Counted from the stretch's first letter, positions 42,906-52,020 are shown. The stretch: 55,625 nt of DNA from JAHDCC01 sp964551835 (GCA_964551835.1 CAZKEM010000037.1:1-55625), one strand, 5' to 3'. The notes: generated by a model not told the origin, from the sequence alone. Program-made: numbers and translations.

Positions 42906-43256
42906 ATGGTTGAATCTTTAGTTCACGAACCCCCCAAAAACTGGCTTCGAGGTGTACTCGAACCCTGCCTGCTGGCTCTGCTTAGCAGCGACGAACGCTA
43001 CGGGTACGAACTGAGCGCCCTATTGGCGGAGGCAGGATTGGGGACTGTTCCCGGCGGGTCTCTCTACCCGGCGTTGCTACGCCTCGAAAAGGGCGGGCTA
43101 ATTTCTTCTAAGTGGAAAGCCGGTGATGGCGGCCCTGGTCGGAAGTACTACCGGCTGACTGGTCAGGGCGCAAACCAACTCACCCACAACGCCGACGAGT
43201 GGAAAAGGTTCTCTAATTCGGTGCAACGTATCCTCGAACAGGAAGGACGACCATGA
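42906..43256 (+). CDS. PadR-family transcriptional regulator
   Basis: 116 residues with the PadR winged helix: RGVLEPCLLALLSSDERYGYE, LSALLAEAGLGTVPGGSLYP (the GSLYPALLRLEKGGLI motif is diagnostic) and GRKYYRLTGQGANQL. It should sense a small ligand or act as a repressor. Start ATG 42906 directly follows the inverted repeat. Its stop overlaps the start of the decayed HAAS-ABC gene by ATGA, so it once controlled that cassette. Confidence 0.92.
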   Translation: MVESLVHEPPKNWLRGVLEPCLLALLSSDERYGYELSALLAEAGLGTVPGGSLYPALLRLEKGGLISSKWKAGDGGPGRKYYRLTGQGANQLTHNADEWKRFSNSVQRILEQEGRP

Positions 43257-43931
43257 AGGCCGAGATTTGGTTACAGAAACTTTCGTTCGAGCTCGAGTCT
43301 CGCGGACTCGATGTCAAACAGCGTTCGGAAGTAGTCGTAGAGACAGCAGGGTTTGTTGACGAGAGCGGCGCTCGACCTCTTGAACAATTTGGTTTCCCAT
43401 CGGACTACGCAGCATCGGTTGTTTCGGCGCTGAAGGGGCAAATACTGGCATTGATCGGACCCAACGGCTCAGGCAAAACCACGTTGCTCAAGATTTTGGC
43501 GGGGCTGATTAGGCCTGATAGCGGGACTGTTGTTACATCGGCATCTATTGGCTACTGCCCGCAAGACGGCGGTATCAACCCAAACCTAAGGCCAATCGAA
43601 CACCTGGAACTCTTTGGTGCCGGTTTCGGGGGCAATCTCGGATGGGAAGAGACTAGCTAATCAGCTCGATTGGACTATTTCCGATCAACCAACCGCCGGC
43701 GAGTTGTCTGGAGGTACGGCACAAAAATTGAGCCTTATTCTGGCAGCGCTCGGGCAACCCGATGTACTGCTTCTGGATGAGCCTTACCAGGGTTTCGACA
43801 ACAAAAGTGCCCAACGTTTTTGAGAACTCCTCTGGACGTGGCGAGATGAGGGGCGAGCCGCCATCGTTTCGTCCCATTCCGAAGACGTCCTCGTCCGGGC
43901 GGACCAGGTTCTCGAATTGGCGGTGACATGA
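43253..43931 (+). pseudogene. Decayed HAAS-domain / ABC ATPase fusion
   Basis: The first 60 residues (MKAEIWLQKLSFELESRGLD...) look like the HAAS domain encoded beside many PadR genes. After YAASV the frame jumps into an ABC ATPase (GQILALIGPNGSGKTTLLKI), which implies a deletion joining two genes near 43430. A +1 frameshift follows near 43610-43660, then a frame with ELSGGTAQKLSL and VLLLDEPYQGFD, then an in-frame TGA at about 43822, after which the tail (LLWTWRDEGRAAIVSSHSED) continues to TGA 43929. Function is lost. Confidence 0.75.
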
Positions 43932-43951
43932 AACCCGGAGGTAGCCGGGCA

Positions 43952-43984
43952 ATGCTCACGAGCAGACACGCTGTCGATCGCTGA
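43952..43984 (+). pseudogene. Possible stub of the cassette's permease gene
   Basis: A GGAGG (43937-43941) precedes ATG 43952, but the frame closes after ten codons (MLTSRHAVDR then TGA). In intact cassettes of this type an ABC permease follows the ATPase, so this could be the start of that deleted gene. The evidence is only position and the ribosome binding site. Confidence 0.25.
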
Positions 43985-44141
43985 GATTGAGGGTGGACCG
44001 TGGTGAAAAGGGATTATAAAAACTCTTGTGTTTCTGTCCCCCGAAATGCGGCCACCATCGGTTTTATATGTCGTATACAGGATGCGATCCGTCCAGAAGT
44101 CGAGCGGAAGCATTCTCAGACGAACTGACAGGGAGATGTTA

Positions 44142-45539
44142 ATGAGAATATTAAAGAGACATGGCGGTCGAATGTTGCTGCCCCTAGTAGCGATGCTGAT
44201 GTTCGTCGCCGGGGTGGTGACGATGTCGCCAACGCCAGCAGCGGCGGCAGGAAATTGCAAAGGTGGACTTTTTACTACCGACGCCTATGGGGGTAGAGCA
44301 CTGCTCGCGGCACAAAAAAGCTTCGGCAAATTCTGCGGGCATGACTATAACGACCAGCTTGGTCATAGCTGCAGTTGGGTTTCGAAACCTACTGATGGGT
44401 GGCAGTGCAGCGGAGACAGCGCACCAGTTGTACCCGACCCGAAGGCAGGCCTGCCTGACGCAGTTGTCTCAATTGGCGATTCGTTTATCTCGGGTGAAGC
44501 TGCCCGCTGGAAAGGAAATTCATCCCGGATCGTAGGATCGCGAAATCAAACCGATCGAGCTTACAGGAGTGGGCTTACGTTGCCTTATGACCAGGACCGA
44601 GTCTACACCGGAGGCAGCTGTCATCGAGGTGACACAGCACCGATCCACGCGGCTTTTCCTTCTAGTAGTTGGCCGAATGACAATGCCTTAAACCCGGGTT
44701 CAAGCCCGGTCCCTGGTGTCACGGCCATTAACCTTGCCTGTTCAGGTGCGACAACGGCCAACGTCCACTCAAGTGCCGATCGAGATGGAAAAACGCCTCC
44801 ACAAACGGAACAGCTTGAGTACGTTGCTTCGAGACACAATATCAAATTGGTAGTACTGTCGATCGGCGGGAACGACTTGGGTTTCTCAGATCTGATTAAG
44901 AGTTGCTACTTGCGTGGCCTTGGCAACCAAAACGACTGCACCGACAGCACACAGCGAAAGATCGACGACAGAATGGCTGGTACTCTGGCAAACGTCGAGC
45001 TGACGATAAATGAGGTTCAAAAAACTCTGGCCGCCGCTGGTGAAACCGACTATCGGTTTGTTCTTCAGTCCTACCCGACCCTTCTTCCCAAAGCTGGCGA
45101 CTTCCGGTCCGGAATTAATCGGTTGAGCAATGGTTGCCCATTCTCCGACAAACTTGGGCAATGGTCGAATCAGGACTTCGTTCCCGGCTTTGACAAAGGG
45201 CTTGAAGAGGTTGCGTTAAAGGGCTACAACCAACCAGTCGAGTTCCTTTCACTCAAAGAAGCCTTTGTCGGCAAAGAACTGTGCCACAAAGACGTTCGAA
45301 ATGTGCGGAACGGCGAAGGGAATCTCCCAGCCGAACATGAGTGGGTCCGTATGGTCGCCGAAATCCAAGGGACGCTCCAGGAATCAATGCACCCCAACGC
45401 CTATGGTCAGATAGCGATGGGCAGGTGTCTACGGATGCTTTGGAACAACACCGTGAATTCCATCTACAACACCTTCTCTTGTACGAACCAGGGTCAAGGA
45501 CCTCAACAGATGACGTTGGAAGGATCCGTAAGGTTCTAA
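44142..45539 (+). CDS. Secreted SGNH/GDSL hydrolase
   Basis: 465 residues. A classical signal peptide (LLPLVAMLMFVAGVVTM...PTPAAAAG) should export it; no lipobox or anchor is seen. Block I is VVSIGDSFISGEAARW (Ser nucleophile), a Gly-containing block lies at INLACSGATTANV, block III is LSIGGNDLGF (Asn), and block V is ESMHPNAYGQIAMGRCL (catalytic His). Many cysteines suggest disulfides. Substrate may be lipid ester or acetylated glycan. GGGAG lies six bases before ATG 44142, which fits better than the upstream codons. A strong terminator follows. Confidence 0.88.
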   Translation: MRILKRHGGRMLLPLVAMLMFVAGVVTMSPTPAAAAGNCKGGLFTTDAYGGRALLAAQKSFGKFCGHDYNDQLGHSCSWVSKPTDGWQCSGDSAPVVPDPKAGLPDAVVSIGDSFISGEAARWKGNSSRIVGSRNQTDRAYRSGLTLPYDQDRVYTGGSCHRGDTAPIHAAFPSSSWPNDNALNPGSSPVPGVTAINLACSGATTANVHSSADRDGKTPPQTEQLEYVASRHNIKLVVLSIGGNDLGFSDLIKSCYLRGLGNQNDCTDSTQRKIDDRMAGTLANVELTINEVQKTLAAAGETDYRFVLQSYPTLLPKAGDFRSGINRLSNGCPFSDKLGQWSNQDFVPGFDKGLEEVALKGYNQPVEFLSLKEAFVGKELCHKDVRNVRNGEGNLPAEHEWVRMVAEIQGTLQESMHPNAYGQIAMGRCLRMLWNNTVNSIYNTFSCTNQGQGPQQMTLEGSVRF

Positions 45540-45547
45540 ATAGGCCT

Positions 45548-45587
45548 CCCGGCCAAGTGGAATGTGTTGTCTGCTTGGCCGGGTTTA
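45548..45587 (+). terminator. Rho-independent terminator after the SGNH hydrolase gene
   Basis: CCCGGCCAAG (45548-45557) and CTTGGCCGGG (45574-45583) form a perfect 10-bp GC-rich stem with a 16-base loop, followed by TTTAT. It lies nine bases after the stop codon. On the minus strand the run before the stem is not A/T-rich, so it mainly serves the plus-strand gene. Confidence 0.85.
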
Positions 45588-45633
45588 TCCGTTTGAAGCC
45601 AGCGGAACGGTCGCAGCTTGCCCGGGTGTCACT

Positions 45634-47070
45634 CTATGGAATACTCGGGTAGGTAAGACCAGCGATGCTCTGCACAATTCGGGCAACCTGGTAGCTGTAG
45701 CCAGCTTCGTTGTCGTACCAGACGTAGAGCACGCATTGTCGACCGTTTGAAATTGTGGCTGCGCTATCGATAATGCCTGCGTGTTCAGATCCGACTAGAT
45801 CGCTCGAAACCAGTTCGGTCGAAGACGTATAGTCGATCTGTTCTCGAAGGTCGGAACCTAACGACGCCTCGCGAAGTGTCGAATTGATCTCGTCCTCGGA
45901 GGCCTCGCGAGTTAAGTTCAGGTTTAGGATTGCCAAGGAGACGTTCGGTATTGGGACACGGATAGCATTGCCGGTGATCTTTCCTTCGAGCTCTGGTAGA
46001 GCTTTGACCGCCGCTTTAGCTGCGCCCGTTTCGGTGACCACCATGTTTAGGGGGGCGCTTCGGCCGCGGCGCTCTTTGAGGTGGAAATTGTCGGTCAGGT
46101 TCTGGTCGTTGGTGTAAGCGTGGACTGTCTCGACGTGACCGGTCTCGATGCCGAATGTGTCGTTGATGACTTTAAGCGTTGGAACGATGGCATTGGTGGT
46201 GCAGCTCGCCGCAGACAAGATCGTGTCGTCGGGACCGATTACGTGATCATTTACACCGTAGATGATGTTCTTGACGCTGCCCTTGGCTGGAGCGGTCAAC
46301 AGTACCTGCCTCACGCCCTTGGACTGAAGGTGCTGGCCCAAGGATTCGTCGTCTCGCCAAATACCGGTATTGTCGATGACGATCGCATCGTCGATCCCGT
46401 AGGTTCCGTAGTCGATCGAGTCGGGACTCGTTGCGTAGATCAGTTGGATTGGGTTGCCGTTGGCGATGATCTGCTTCTTTTCAGCGTCGATCTGGATCGT
46501 GCCGTCGAATGGGCCATGGACCGAGTCTCGTCGAAGGAGGCTCGCACGTTTTTCGAGGTCGTTTGCTTTGCCTGGACGGACCACAATGCCGCGCAGTCGA
46601 AGCTTGGCGCCACTGCCCGTCCGGTCGATAAGGATACGGGCCAACAGACGCCCGATCCGACCGAACCCGTATAGAACGACGTCGGTTGGTTCGTTGAGGA
46701 GATGACCGCGTCCGGTCGTTACGGTTTCTAGAGCCGACGCCAAGAACTCGTCGATGCTTTGGTCGGAGGCTTGTTCGTACTGAGTTGTTAGCTGCCCGAG
46801 GTCGACGCGCACCGCATCGAGGTTCATCTCAGCGAGAGCCTCAACGATTGGGAAACTTGCCTTTATTGAAAGGTTCTCTCCCGTTACTTGTCGTCCGAAA
46901 CGGTGAGCTCTGAGAATGTCGATCGCTGATTGGCGAACGAGCTTGCGGCCGTAGACGTGGACAATCGCGTCTCGTTCACGGTAGAGGCGGCCGATCAGCG
47001 GAATCATGGCCTCGGCCAGTTCCTCATCTTCTCGCCACTTTGTCATCAGGGTCGACTCAGAATCGTTCAT
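45634..47070 (-). CDS. gap: Glyceraldehyde-3-phosphate dehydrogenase, long actinobacterial type
   Basis: 478 residues. After an unusual 120-residue helical N-terminal extension (WREDEELAEAMIPLIGRLYR) comes the Rossmann domain (VVLYGFGRIGRLLARILIDR) and the catalytic domain with SAASCTTNAIVP (Cys nucleophile), HAYTNDQ, the SAPLNMVVTETGAAKA phosphate loop, and VWYDNEAGYSYQVARIV. The extension matches the second GAPDH of actinobacteria (about 480 residues, such as corynebacterial GapB), linked with gluconeogenic direction and NADP use; that is family knowledge, not seen here. ATG 47070 is taken over the longer frame at 47142. It runs convergent to the SGNH gene. Confidence 0.93.
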   Translation of the reverse strand: MNDSESTLMTKWREDEELAEAMIPLIGRLYRERDAIVHVYGRKLVRQSAIDILRAHRFGRQVTGENLSIKASFPIVEALAEMNLDAVRVDLGQLTTQYEQASDQSIDEFLASALETVTTGRGHLLNEPTDVVLYGFGRIGRLLARILIDRTGSGAKLRLRGIVVRPGKANDLEKRASLLRRDSVHGPFDGTIQIDAEKKQIIANGNPIQLIYATSPDSIDYGTYGIDDAIVIDNTGIWRDDESLGQHLQSKGVRQVLLTAPAKGSVKNIIYGVNDHVIGPDDTILSAASCTTNAIVPTLKVINDTFGIETGHVETVHAYTNDQNLTDNFHLKERRGRSAPLNMVVTETGAAKAAVKALPELEGKITGNAIRVPIPNVSLAILNLNLTREASEDEINSTLREASLGSDLREQIDYTSSTELVSSDLVGSEHAGIIDSAATISNGRQCVLYVWYDNEAGYSYQVARIVQSIAGLTYPSIP

Positions 47071-47254
47071 CGTAGGTAGAACGCTAACGCAAAAATGAAG
47101 ATTTGGCTGAGAATTCGGCTCCGAAAGTTGCGAAGAATTCATGATCGCCCGTCTAACGGCATTTGCGCATCTGGCAACCGCTTAGCGGTGTCGGTAAATG
47201 CCGCCGGCGGCTTACAATTAGAACGATGTTTATTCTCTTGACCTCGGCGGCGGC

Positions 47255-48247
47255 GTGAATTTCCTTCTTGAACCTACACTCCCAGTAGCATTGATCGAAC
47301 TCGTCGTCGGGCTACTTCTGCTCACGTTTGCTGCCGATAAGTTCGTCGACGGTGCGGTTGGGATCGCCCGAGTGGCACGGATTTCTCCGGTAGCTGTCGG
47401 CGCCGTCATTGTCGGGTTCGGCACGAGCGCCCCAGAGTTGCTGGTGTCTGGTATAGCCGCTTCCAATGGCGACCTTGATCTTGGCGTCGGAAACGTCGTT
47501 GGTTCTAACGTCGCAAACCTGACCCTTGTGCTGGGGGCGGCCGCCTTTATCATTCCAGTCTTAGCCTTACGACCATTGCTGGTTAAAGAGGTCCCGATTT
47601 CGTTGGGGTCTACGCTACTTTTTGCGTTCTTCACCATTGGTGGGTTTGCGATTTGGGAAGGCCTGGTGATGCTTGGCGTCCTCGTCGCCATGCTGATCTG
47701 GACGATGAATGGGGCACGTGATTCGGGCGTCCAAGCCGATACGGGACAAACCGATTCCGACGATACCGAAGACGAAGATGACGACAGTTCATTGCTGGTC
47801 AACGCCGTAATTACGCTAGTTGGTTTAGCGGGAACTGTGCTTGGTGCCCAGTTCCTTGTAACCGGAGCGACCACAGTGGCCGACGAGTATGGCTTAACCG
47901 GAGGTTTCGTCGGGTTTACCCTGGTGGCACTGGGAACGTCCTTGCCTGAATTGGTTACTGCGATTGCGGCGGCTCGTAAGAGTCAGACCGACCTTATCAT
48001 GGGTAACCTGTTGGGCTCGAACATGTTCAATAGTTTGGCCGTCGGTGGTGTTATCGCAATATTGGGACCAGGTCTTATCGACGATGAGTCGATCCGGACG
48101 GTCGGCATCATCGCGATGGTGTTCATCAGTTCACTTGCATCAATCTTCATCGTCACTCGCCGACGGCTCCACCGGGTTGAAGCAATTATCTTACTCGGCG
48201 CGTGGCTTGGGACCGTCGTGTTGTTAGCGCAGGGCGCCTCCTCTTAG
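47255..48247 (+). CDS. Sodium/calcium exchanger family protein
   Basis: 330 residues with two homologous halves of five helices each. The alpha repeats are clear: GFGTSAPELLVSGIAAS followed by GNVVGSNVANL in the first half and ALGTSLPELVTAIAAARKSQ followed by GNLLGSNMFNSL in the second. The halves are separated by an acidic cytoplasmic loop (DTGQTDSDDTEDEDDDSS). It should exchange Ca2+ or another cation for Na+ or H+. GTG 47255 begins the frame. Both alpha repeats keep the Glu residues that bind the cation. Confidence 0.92.
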   Translation: MNFLLEPTLPVALIELVVGLLLLTFAADKFVDGAVGIARVARISPVAVGAVIVGFGTSAPELLVSGIAASNGDLDLGVGNVVGSNVANLTLVLGAAAFIIPVLALRPLLVKEVPISLGSTLLFAFFTIGGFAIWEGLVMLGVLVAMLIWTMNGARDSGVQADTGQTDSDDTEDEDDDSSLLVNAVITLVGLAGTVLGAQFLVTGATTVADEYGLTGGFVGFTLVALGTSLPELVTAIAAARKSQTDLIMGNLLGSNMFNSLAVGGVIAILGPGLIDDESIRTVGIIAMVFISSLASIFIVTRRRLHRVEAIILLGAWLGTVVLLAQGASS

Positions 48248-48333
48248 CCGAATTGACCCCGTCAACTTGTCGGCAAGGTCAACGAGCGAAGCCCGCCTTG
48301 GTTATGCTGGCTTCGACCGAGGGAGACCGAGTA

Positions 48334-49209
48334 ATGATCGTTCACGTTGTCGATGGAACGTACGAACTGTTTCGACACTTCTTTGCCCGACCTTCCCATG
48401 TGAACGCAGATGGTCTCGACATTGGGGCCGCAAGGGCGGTAGTCAGGTCGATGGTTTCGTTGTTAGAAGACGGTGCCACTCATATTGGAGTTGCCACCGA
48501 TCATGTGGTTGAGTCGTTCCGAAACGATCTCTATGATGGCTACAAAACGGGTGAAGGTATGGACCCGGTCATTAAGGCTCAGTTCGAACCGTTAGAAGAC
48601 GGACTTCGAGCTGTTGGTTTGGCAACGTTTCCCATGGTTGAATACGAGGCAGATGATGCAATGGCGGCCATAGCCTCGGTCGCATCGACCGATGACCGAG
48701 TTAACAAAGTTCTGCTCTGTACCCCTGACAAAGATCTGGCGCAATGCGTTGACGGCGACCGTGTCGTTCAATTCGACCGGCGTAATAACAGAGTTCTGAA
48801 TTCCGCGGCAGTCGTCAAAAAGTATGGTGTCGAACCGGCGTCGATTCCCGACTACCTTGCGTTGATGGGAGATTCTGCCGATGGGTTCCCCGGACTGAGC
48901 GGCTGGGGGGCAAAGACGTCTGCGACATTGTTGGCCCGATATAAAACCATCGAACAGATCCCGACCGCGGCTGGGAAATGGGATATCACGGTTCGGGGTA
49001 GCACAAGGTTGGCTGACACCTTAAAAGCCGGCATCGCCGATGCACTGTTGTTTAAGAAGTTGGCCACGCTGGCCGTCGATGCCCCGACCGTCGATAACGT
49101 CGACGAGTTGGCCTGGAGTGGCCCGGGTGACGAGTTGGCCAAAATGGCGGTTGTATTTGATGCTCCCGATCTGGTCAAACGAGTCGAGAAGTTGGCCGCC
49201 CGGGCCTAG
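48334..49209 (+). CDS. 5'-3' exonuclease, polymerase I/FEN type
   Basis: 291 residues of the Pol I N-terminal 5'-nuclease fold standing alone. Metal-binding acidic residues are in VHVVDGTYELFRHFF, VATDHVVESFRNDLYDGYKT (arched region), MVEYEADDAMAAIAS, LCTPDKDLAQCV and the helix-hairpin-helix YLALMGDSADGFPGLSGWG with KTSATLL. It should remove flaps or primers from DNA. GGGAG precedes ATG 48334. Such free 5'-nucleases are usual in bacteria whose Pol I lacks them or as additional repair enzymes. Nothing nearby suggests a special role. Confidence 0.9.
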   Translation: MIVHVVDGTYELFRHFFARPSHVNADGLDIGAARAVVRSMVSLLEDGATHIGVATDHVVESFRNDLYDGYKTGEGMDPVIKAQFEPLEDGLRAVGLATFPMVEYEADDAMAAIASVASTDDRVNKVLLCTPDKDLAQCVDGDRVVQFDRRNNRVLNSAAVVKKYGVEPASIPDYLALMGDSADGFPGLSGWGAKTSATLLARYKTIEQIPTAAGKWDITVRGSTRLADTLKAGIADALLFKKLATLAVDAPTVDNVDELAWSGPGDELAKMAVVFDAPDLVKRVEKLAARA

Positions 49210-49265
49210 CTTGGCTGACTAACCATTCCCAAATAAGGGTTTAGTTGGGGTCGGTTGGCGCCGAT

Positions 49266-49994
49266 ATGTACTGGATGGCTGATCGCAGGCTGGGGTTCGA
49301 CCCTCAACGCCAACTTCGGGACGCGGCTCCCCTCTTCTTCTTGTGGTTGACCGGGCTCTGTGTTCTAGCCGCCGCGGGACTTCAGAACGAGGCGCCGCTT
49401 CGACAACTGTTTTTAGATCCAGCGGCTCTAACTGGAAGCCCGTGGTACACGGGACTCTTATCGAACATCGGGATTTTGTGTTGGGCTGTAGCGGGTACAG
49501 CGGCAGTTGGTGGCTCTTGGGTAGCGAAACAAACCGGCCGGTTGCCGGCTTCGAACTTTTTGTTGGTGGGTTCGGCAGCGACGGTTGTGCTCTTATTTGA
49601 CGACCTGTTCCAGATCCACGCCGCCTGGTTGCCAAAACTCGGGATCGTCAAGTCTGTTGCACAGATACTGATCGTCGTTCCGACTGCGATTTGGATCTTT
49701 GTGTTCTTTCGAGATTTGATTCGTACCCGTTGGCTGCTGATAGCTAGCGCTCTTGGATCGTTTGCCGTGTCACTCGTCGTCGACGCCGGATTTGGCCTCA
49801 CGGGAACCGCCTCGCTTATGGTGGAAGATGGCGGAAAGTTCCTCGGAGTTCTAGCGTGGGCTCTTTACTTTGTGCTTACCACTAAAGACATCGCCGCATC
49901 AACGATTAGGGCGGCGAGTTGGGCTCCGGGCGAAAGCGACTTACCCGAGGTTGAGCTCAGCCGACCTACGCGTGGCGGCGTAACAGCGAATTAG
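49266..49994 (+). CDS. Polytopic membrane protein of unknown function
   Basis: About 242 residues with six or seven predicted helices (APLFFLWLTGLCVLAAAGL, GLLSNIGILCWAVAGTAAVG, NFLLVGSAATVVLLFDDLFQ, QILIVVPTAIWIFVFF, WLLIASALGSFAVSLVV, FLGVLAWALYFVL) and a short charged tail. The membrane residues DDLFQIHAAW are the only notable polar cluster, with two aspartates and a histidine. I do not recognise a family. The start could be TTG 49245, ATG 49266 or ATG 49275. Its stop overlaps the convergent AlkB-like gene by four bases. Confidence 0.7.
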   Translation: MYWMADRRLGFDPQRQLRDAAPLFFLWLTGLCVLAAAGLQNEAPLRQLFLDPAALTGSPWYTGLLSNIGILCWAVAGTAAVGGSWVAKQTGRLPASNFLLVGSAATVVLLFDDLFQIHAAWLPKLGIVKSVAQILIVVPTAIWIFVFFRDLIRTRWLLIASALGSFAVSLVVDAGFGLTGTASLMVEDGGKFLGVLAWALYFVLTTKDIAASTIRAASWAPGESDLPEVELSRPTRGGVTAN

Positions 49995-50641
49995 CGTTTT
50001 GGCGTCTTCGACGGCTCGACTTGGCGAATTGTGATGTTAAGACGAGTGCCGGGCGTTAGGGTTGTTCCGCCGTCATCGTGGACTTTGGGAACGCCGTGGT
50101 ACGAGAAGCGACGACTACCGCCAAACACAAACAGGTCGCCACTACGAAGTTCGATGTCTTGCCATGGCTTGTTTCTGTTAGTTGTGTTCCCGAAACGAAA
50201 GGTTGCGGTCGCTCCCAGACTGATCGAAACCACGGGAGCGTCACAACGTTCGTCACTGTCTTGATGCATTCCTTGTCGAGCGTCGTTGTTGTATTTGTTG
50301 AGCAACGCCGTATCGGGGGAGTAGTCGATGTCGTAGCCGTATGTATCTGCAATTGCCTGCGAGGCCAAGGCCTGCAGTTCATTAGGAAACGCCGGGACCG
50401 GTTGGGTTTGTTTGGTGTCGACGAACCTGGAGTAACCGTACGGGTACCAGTGCCAGCCTAGACACGCAGTTTCGACACTCATCCACTTTTTGTTTGGCAA
50501 TTGTGTGCGTTGGAACCCGGCTGGAGTCCACAGGTGGCAGAGCTTAGCCAGCGAATGCTGAGCGTCTTGGTCGAGCCAGTCTGGAACATGCCAGACGTGG
50601 GTGTCGAGCTTTTGGACAGTCCTTCCGAAGAGTTGGTTCAC
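49991..50641 (-). CDS. AlkB-like 2-oxoglutarate/Fe(II) dioxygenase
   Basis: About 216 residues. The core jelly roll has YNNDARQGMHQDSDE (HxD metal pair), the second His in SYHGVPKV and PGTRLNITIRQ with the 2-oxoglutarate-binding Arg; the N-terminal nucleotide-recognition lid reads CLGWHWYPYGYSRF. These match AlkB-type demethylases, which repair 1-methyladenine and 3-methylcytosine in DNA or RNA by oxidation. Start GTG 50641 gives the typical length and avoids overlapping the divergent HAD gene; a longer frame reaches 50731 within that gene's start. A 10-bp hairpin covers the start codon. Confidence 0.88.
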   Translation of the reverse strand: MNQLFGRTVQKLDTHVWHVPDWLDQDAQHSLAKLCHLWTPAGFQRTQLPNKKWMSVETACLGWHWYPYGYSRFVDTKQTQPVPAFPNELQALASQAIADTYGYDIDYSPDTALLNKYNNDARQGMHQDSDERCDAPVVSISLGATATFRFGNTTNRNKPWQDIELRSGDLFVFGGSRRFSYHGVPKVHDDGGTTLTPGTRLNITIRQVEPSKTPKR

Positions 50642-50653
50642 TAAACCAACTCT
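50629..50653. promoter_or_regulatory. Perfect 10-bp inverted repeat over the AlkB-like start codon
   Basis: AGAGTTGGTT (50629-50638) pairs with AACCAACTCT (50644-50653) with a loop of five bases. The GTG chosen for the AlkB-like gene lies in the loop region, so a hairpin in the mRNA would hold the start codon, and the same DNA sits between two divergent genes. It could be an operator. Confidence 0.4.
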
Positions 50654-50693
50654 AGGAGTTGTTGACCCACCATAGGTTAGGCTAGTTGGCGAC

Positions 50694-51341
50694 GTGAGTT
50701 TACCTGATCCAGCATGTCTGATATTCGACAATGACGGGACCCTCGTCGACTCCGAGCTTGTTCAGCACAGCGCCATGGGTGATGAACTGCGCCGCCTTGG
50801 TATCGACATTGCTCCCGAAACGTTGAGCGAACGGTTTCGAGGTTGGAACCTGGCTGTCCAACTCCAAACGATAGAAACCGAATCGGGTATTGTAATCGAC
50901 GACGGTTTCGTAGGCCGGTTTCGGATGCGGCTGGCCAACTACTTGGAAGCTCAGTTAAAGCCAGTGCCGAATATCGCAGAGTCGTTGGCGGCGTTGTCCC
51001 AAGTCAAGTGTGTCGCATCGAACGCTCCGGTCGAAAAGGTCGAACTGTGCCTTCGGGTCACTGGCTTGGGAAAATTCTTTGGCGGTCGTCTTTACAGCGC
51101 ATATGACGTTGAACGTTGGAAGCCAGACCCTGACCTGTTCCTCCACGCGGTTCGCGATATGGGCTTTGAACCAGCGCAGTGTTTGGTAGTCGAAGATTCA
51201 GCTGTTGGGGTGGTGGCGGCTGAAGCTGCCGGCATGCGGGCTGTTCTGTACAATCCGTTGACGCTTTCAATCCCAACCGGAGCCACAACGGTTGAAATTT
51301 GCGACATGGCCTTGTTGCCGAAGGCGATCGTTTCCTTATAG
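50694..51341 (+). CDS. HAD-superfamily hydrolase
   Basis: 215 residues of subfamily IA with an alpha-helical cap (residues about 15-80). Motif I is LIFDNDGTLVDSE (Asp nucleophile and general acid), motif II is VASNAPVEKV, motif III lies at the Lys of WKPDPDLF and motif IV is CLVVEDSAVGVVAAEAAGM. Such enzymes dephosphorylate sugar phosphates or similar small molecules. Start GTG 50694 is the only codon that keeps motif I. The gene is divergent from the AlkB-like gene, and converges on the lytic transglycosylase gene. Confidence 0.9.
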   Translation: MSLPDPACLIFDNDGTLVDSELVQHSAMGDELRRLGIDIAPETLSERFRGWNLAVQLQTIETESGIVIDDGFVGRFRMRLANYLEAQLKPVPNIAESLAALSQVKCVASNAPVEKVELCLRVTGLGKFFGGRLYSAYDVERWKPDPDLFLHAVRDMGFEPAQCLVVEDSAVGVVAAEAAGMRAVLYNPLTLSIPTGATTVEICDMALLPKAIVSL

Positions 51342-51345
51342 GAGT

Positions 51346-52020
51346 CTATCGGGCGAGTTCGAGTCGTCCGGACCGATAGCGGTTGGCCCATAGTAAGACC
51401 TCTTCCTGATACTCGGTCGACTGGTTGTAGGCCAGTATCACGTCGTTGGGGTCGGCACCTTCGGCTAACGTCTGCGAGCACAAAAGGTTGGCGGCGGCCG
51501 CTGCAGCGTCGTACAGATTGTGGGGGTCTTGAACGCCGTCATTGTTGCCATCGGCGCCGTGAATCTCGAACGAACCGGGTAAAAACTGCATTGGACCGAC
51601 GGCTTGAAGCCATTCCCCTGCGATCCCATACTGTCCGACCCATTCCCCGACCGGCATCGGGGTGGTATTTCCCCCGACCCCGCTCCCATCAAGGGGAGGG
51701 CCGAGGACGATCGGGCTAACGGTTCCATCGGGTTCGATGGTTCCTCCAAAGATTCGCCCATGGTCAGACTCGACCTTGCCGATGCCAGCTAGAAGCGCCC
51801 AGTCAACTCCCTGACATGGTGTGCCAAGTTTGGCATAGGCATCCAGCGCCAATGCCGGTATTTCGGGTGGTGGCGGTTGGGTTGTAGTGGTTTCGATCGC
51901 GGCTTGGTCCGATGAGCACGCTGCCGCCAAAAACCCTAAGCAGTTGACAATTGCCAGGAACCATAGTCGGGTGGTTCTTTTGACGCCGATAGCAGAAGAA
52001 GTGGTAGTTTTACCTCGCAA
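51346..52020 (-). CDS. Lytic transglycosylase lipoprotein
   Basis: About 224 residues. Signal peptide with lipobox (LAIVNCLGFLAAACSS), a Thr/Pro linker, then an SLT/MltB-like domain: GVDWALLAGIGKVESDHGR (catalytic Glu in KVESDHG), VGPMQFLPGSFEIHG, DPHNLYDAAAAAANLLC and VILAYNQSTEYQEEVLLWAN. It cleaves peptidoglycan. NNDGVQDPHN resembles a calcium-type loop. TTG 52020 is the most upstream plausible start; no ATG or GTG precedes the signal peptide in frame, so the exact N-terminus is uncertain. Confidence 0.85.
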   Translation of the reverse strand: MRGKTTTSSAIGVKRTTRLWFLAIVNCLGFLAAACSSDQAAIETTTTQPPPPEIPALALDAYAKLGTPCQGVDWALLAGIGKVESDHGRIFGGTIEPDGTVSPIVLGPPLDGSGVGGNTTPMPVGEWVGQYGIAGEWLQAVGPMQFLPGSFEIHGADGNNDGVQDPHNLYDAAAAAANLLCSQTLAEGADPNDVILAYNQSTEYQEEVLLWANRYRSGRLELAR

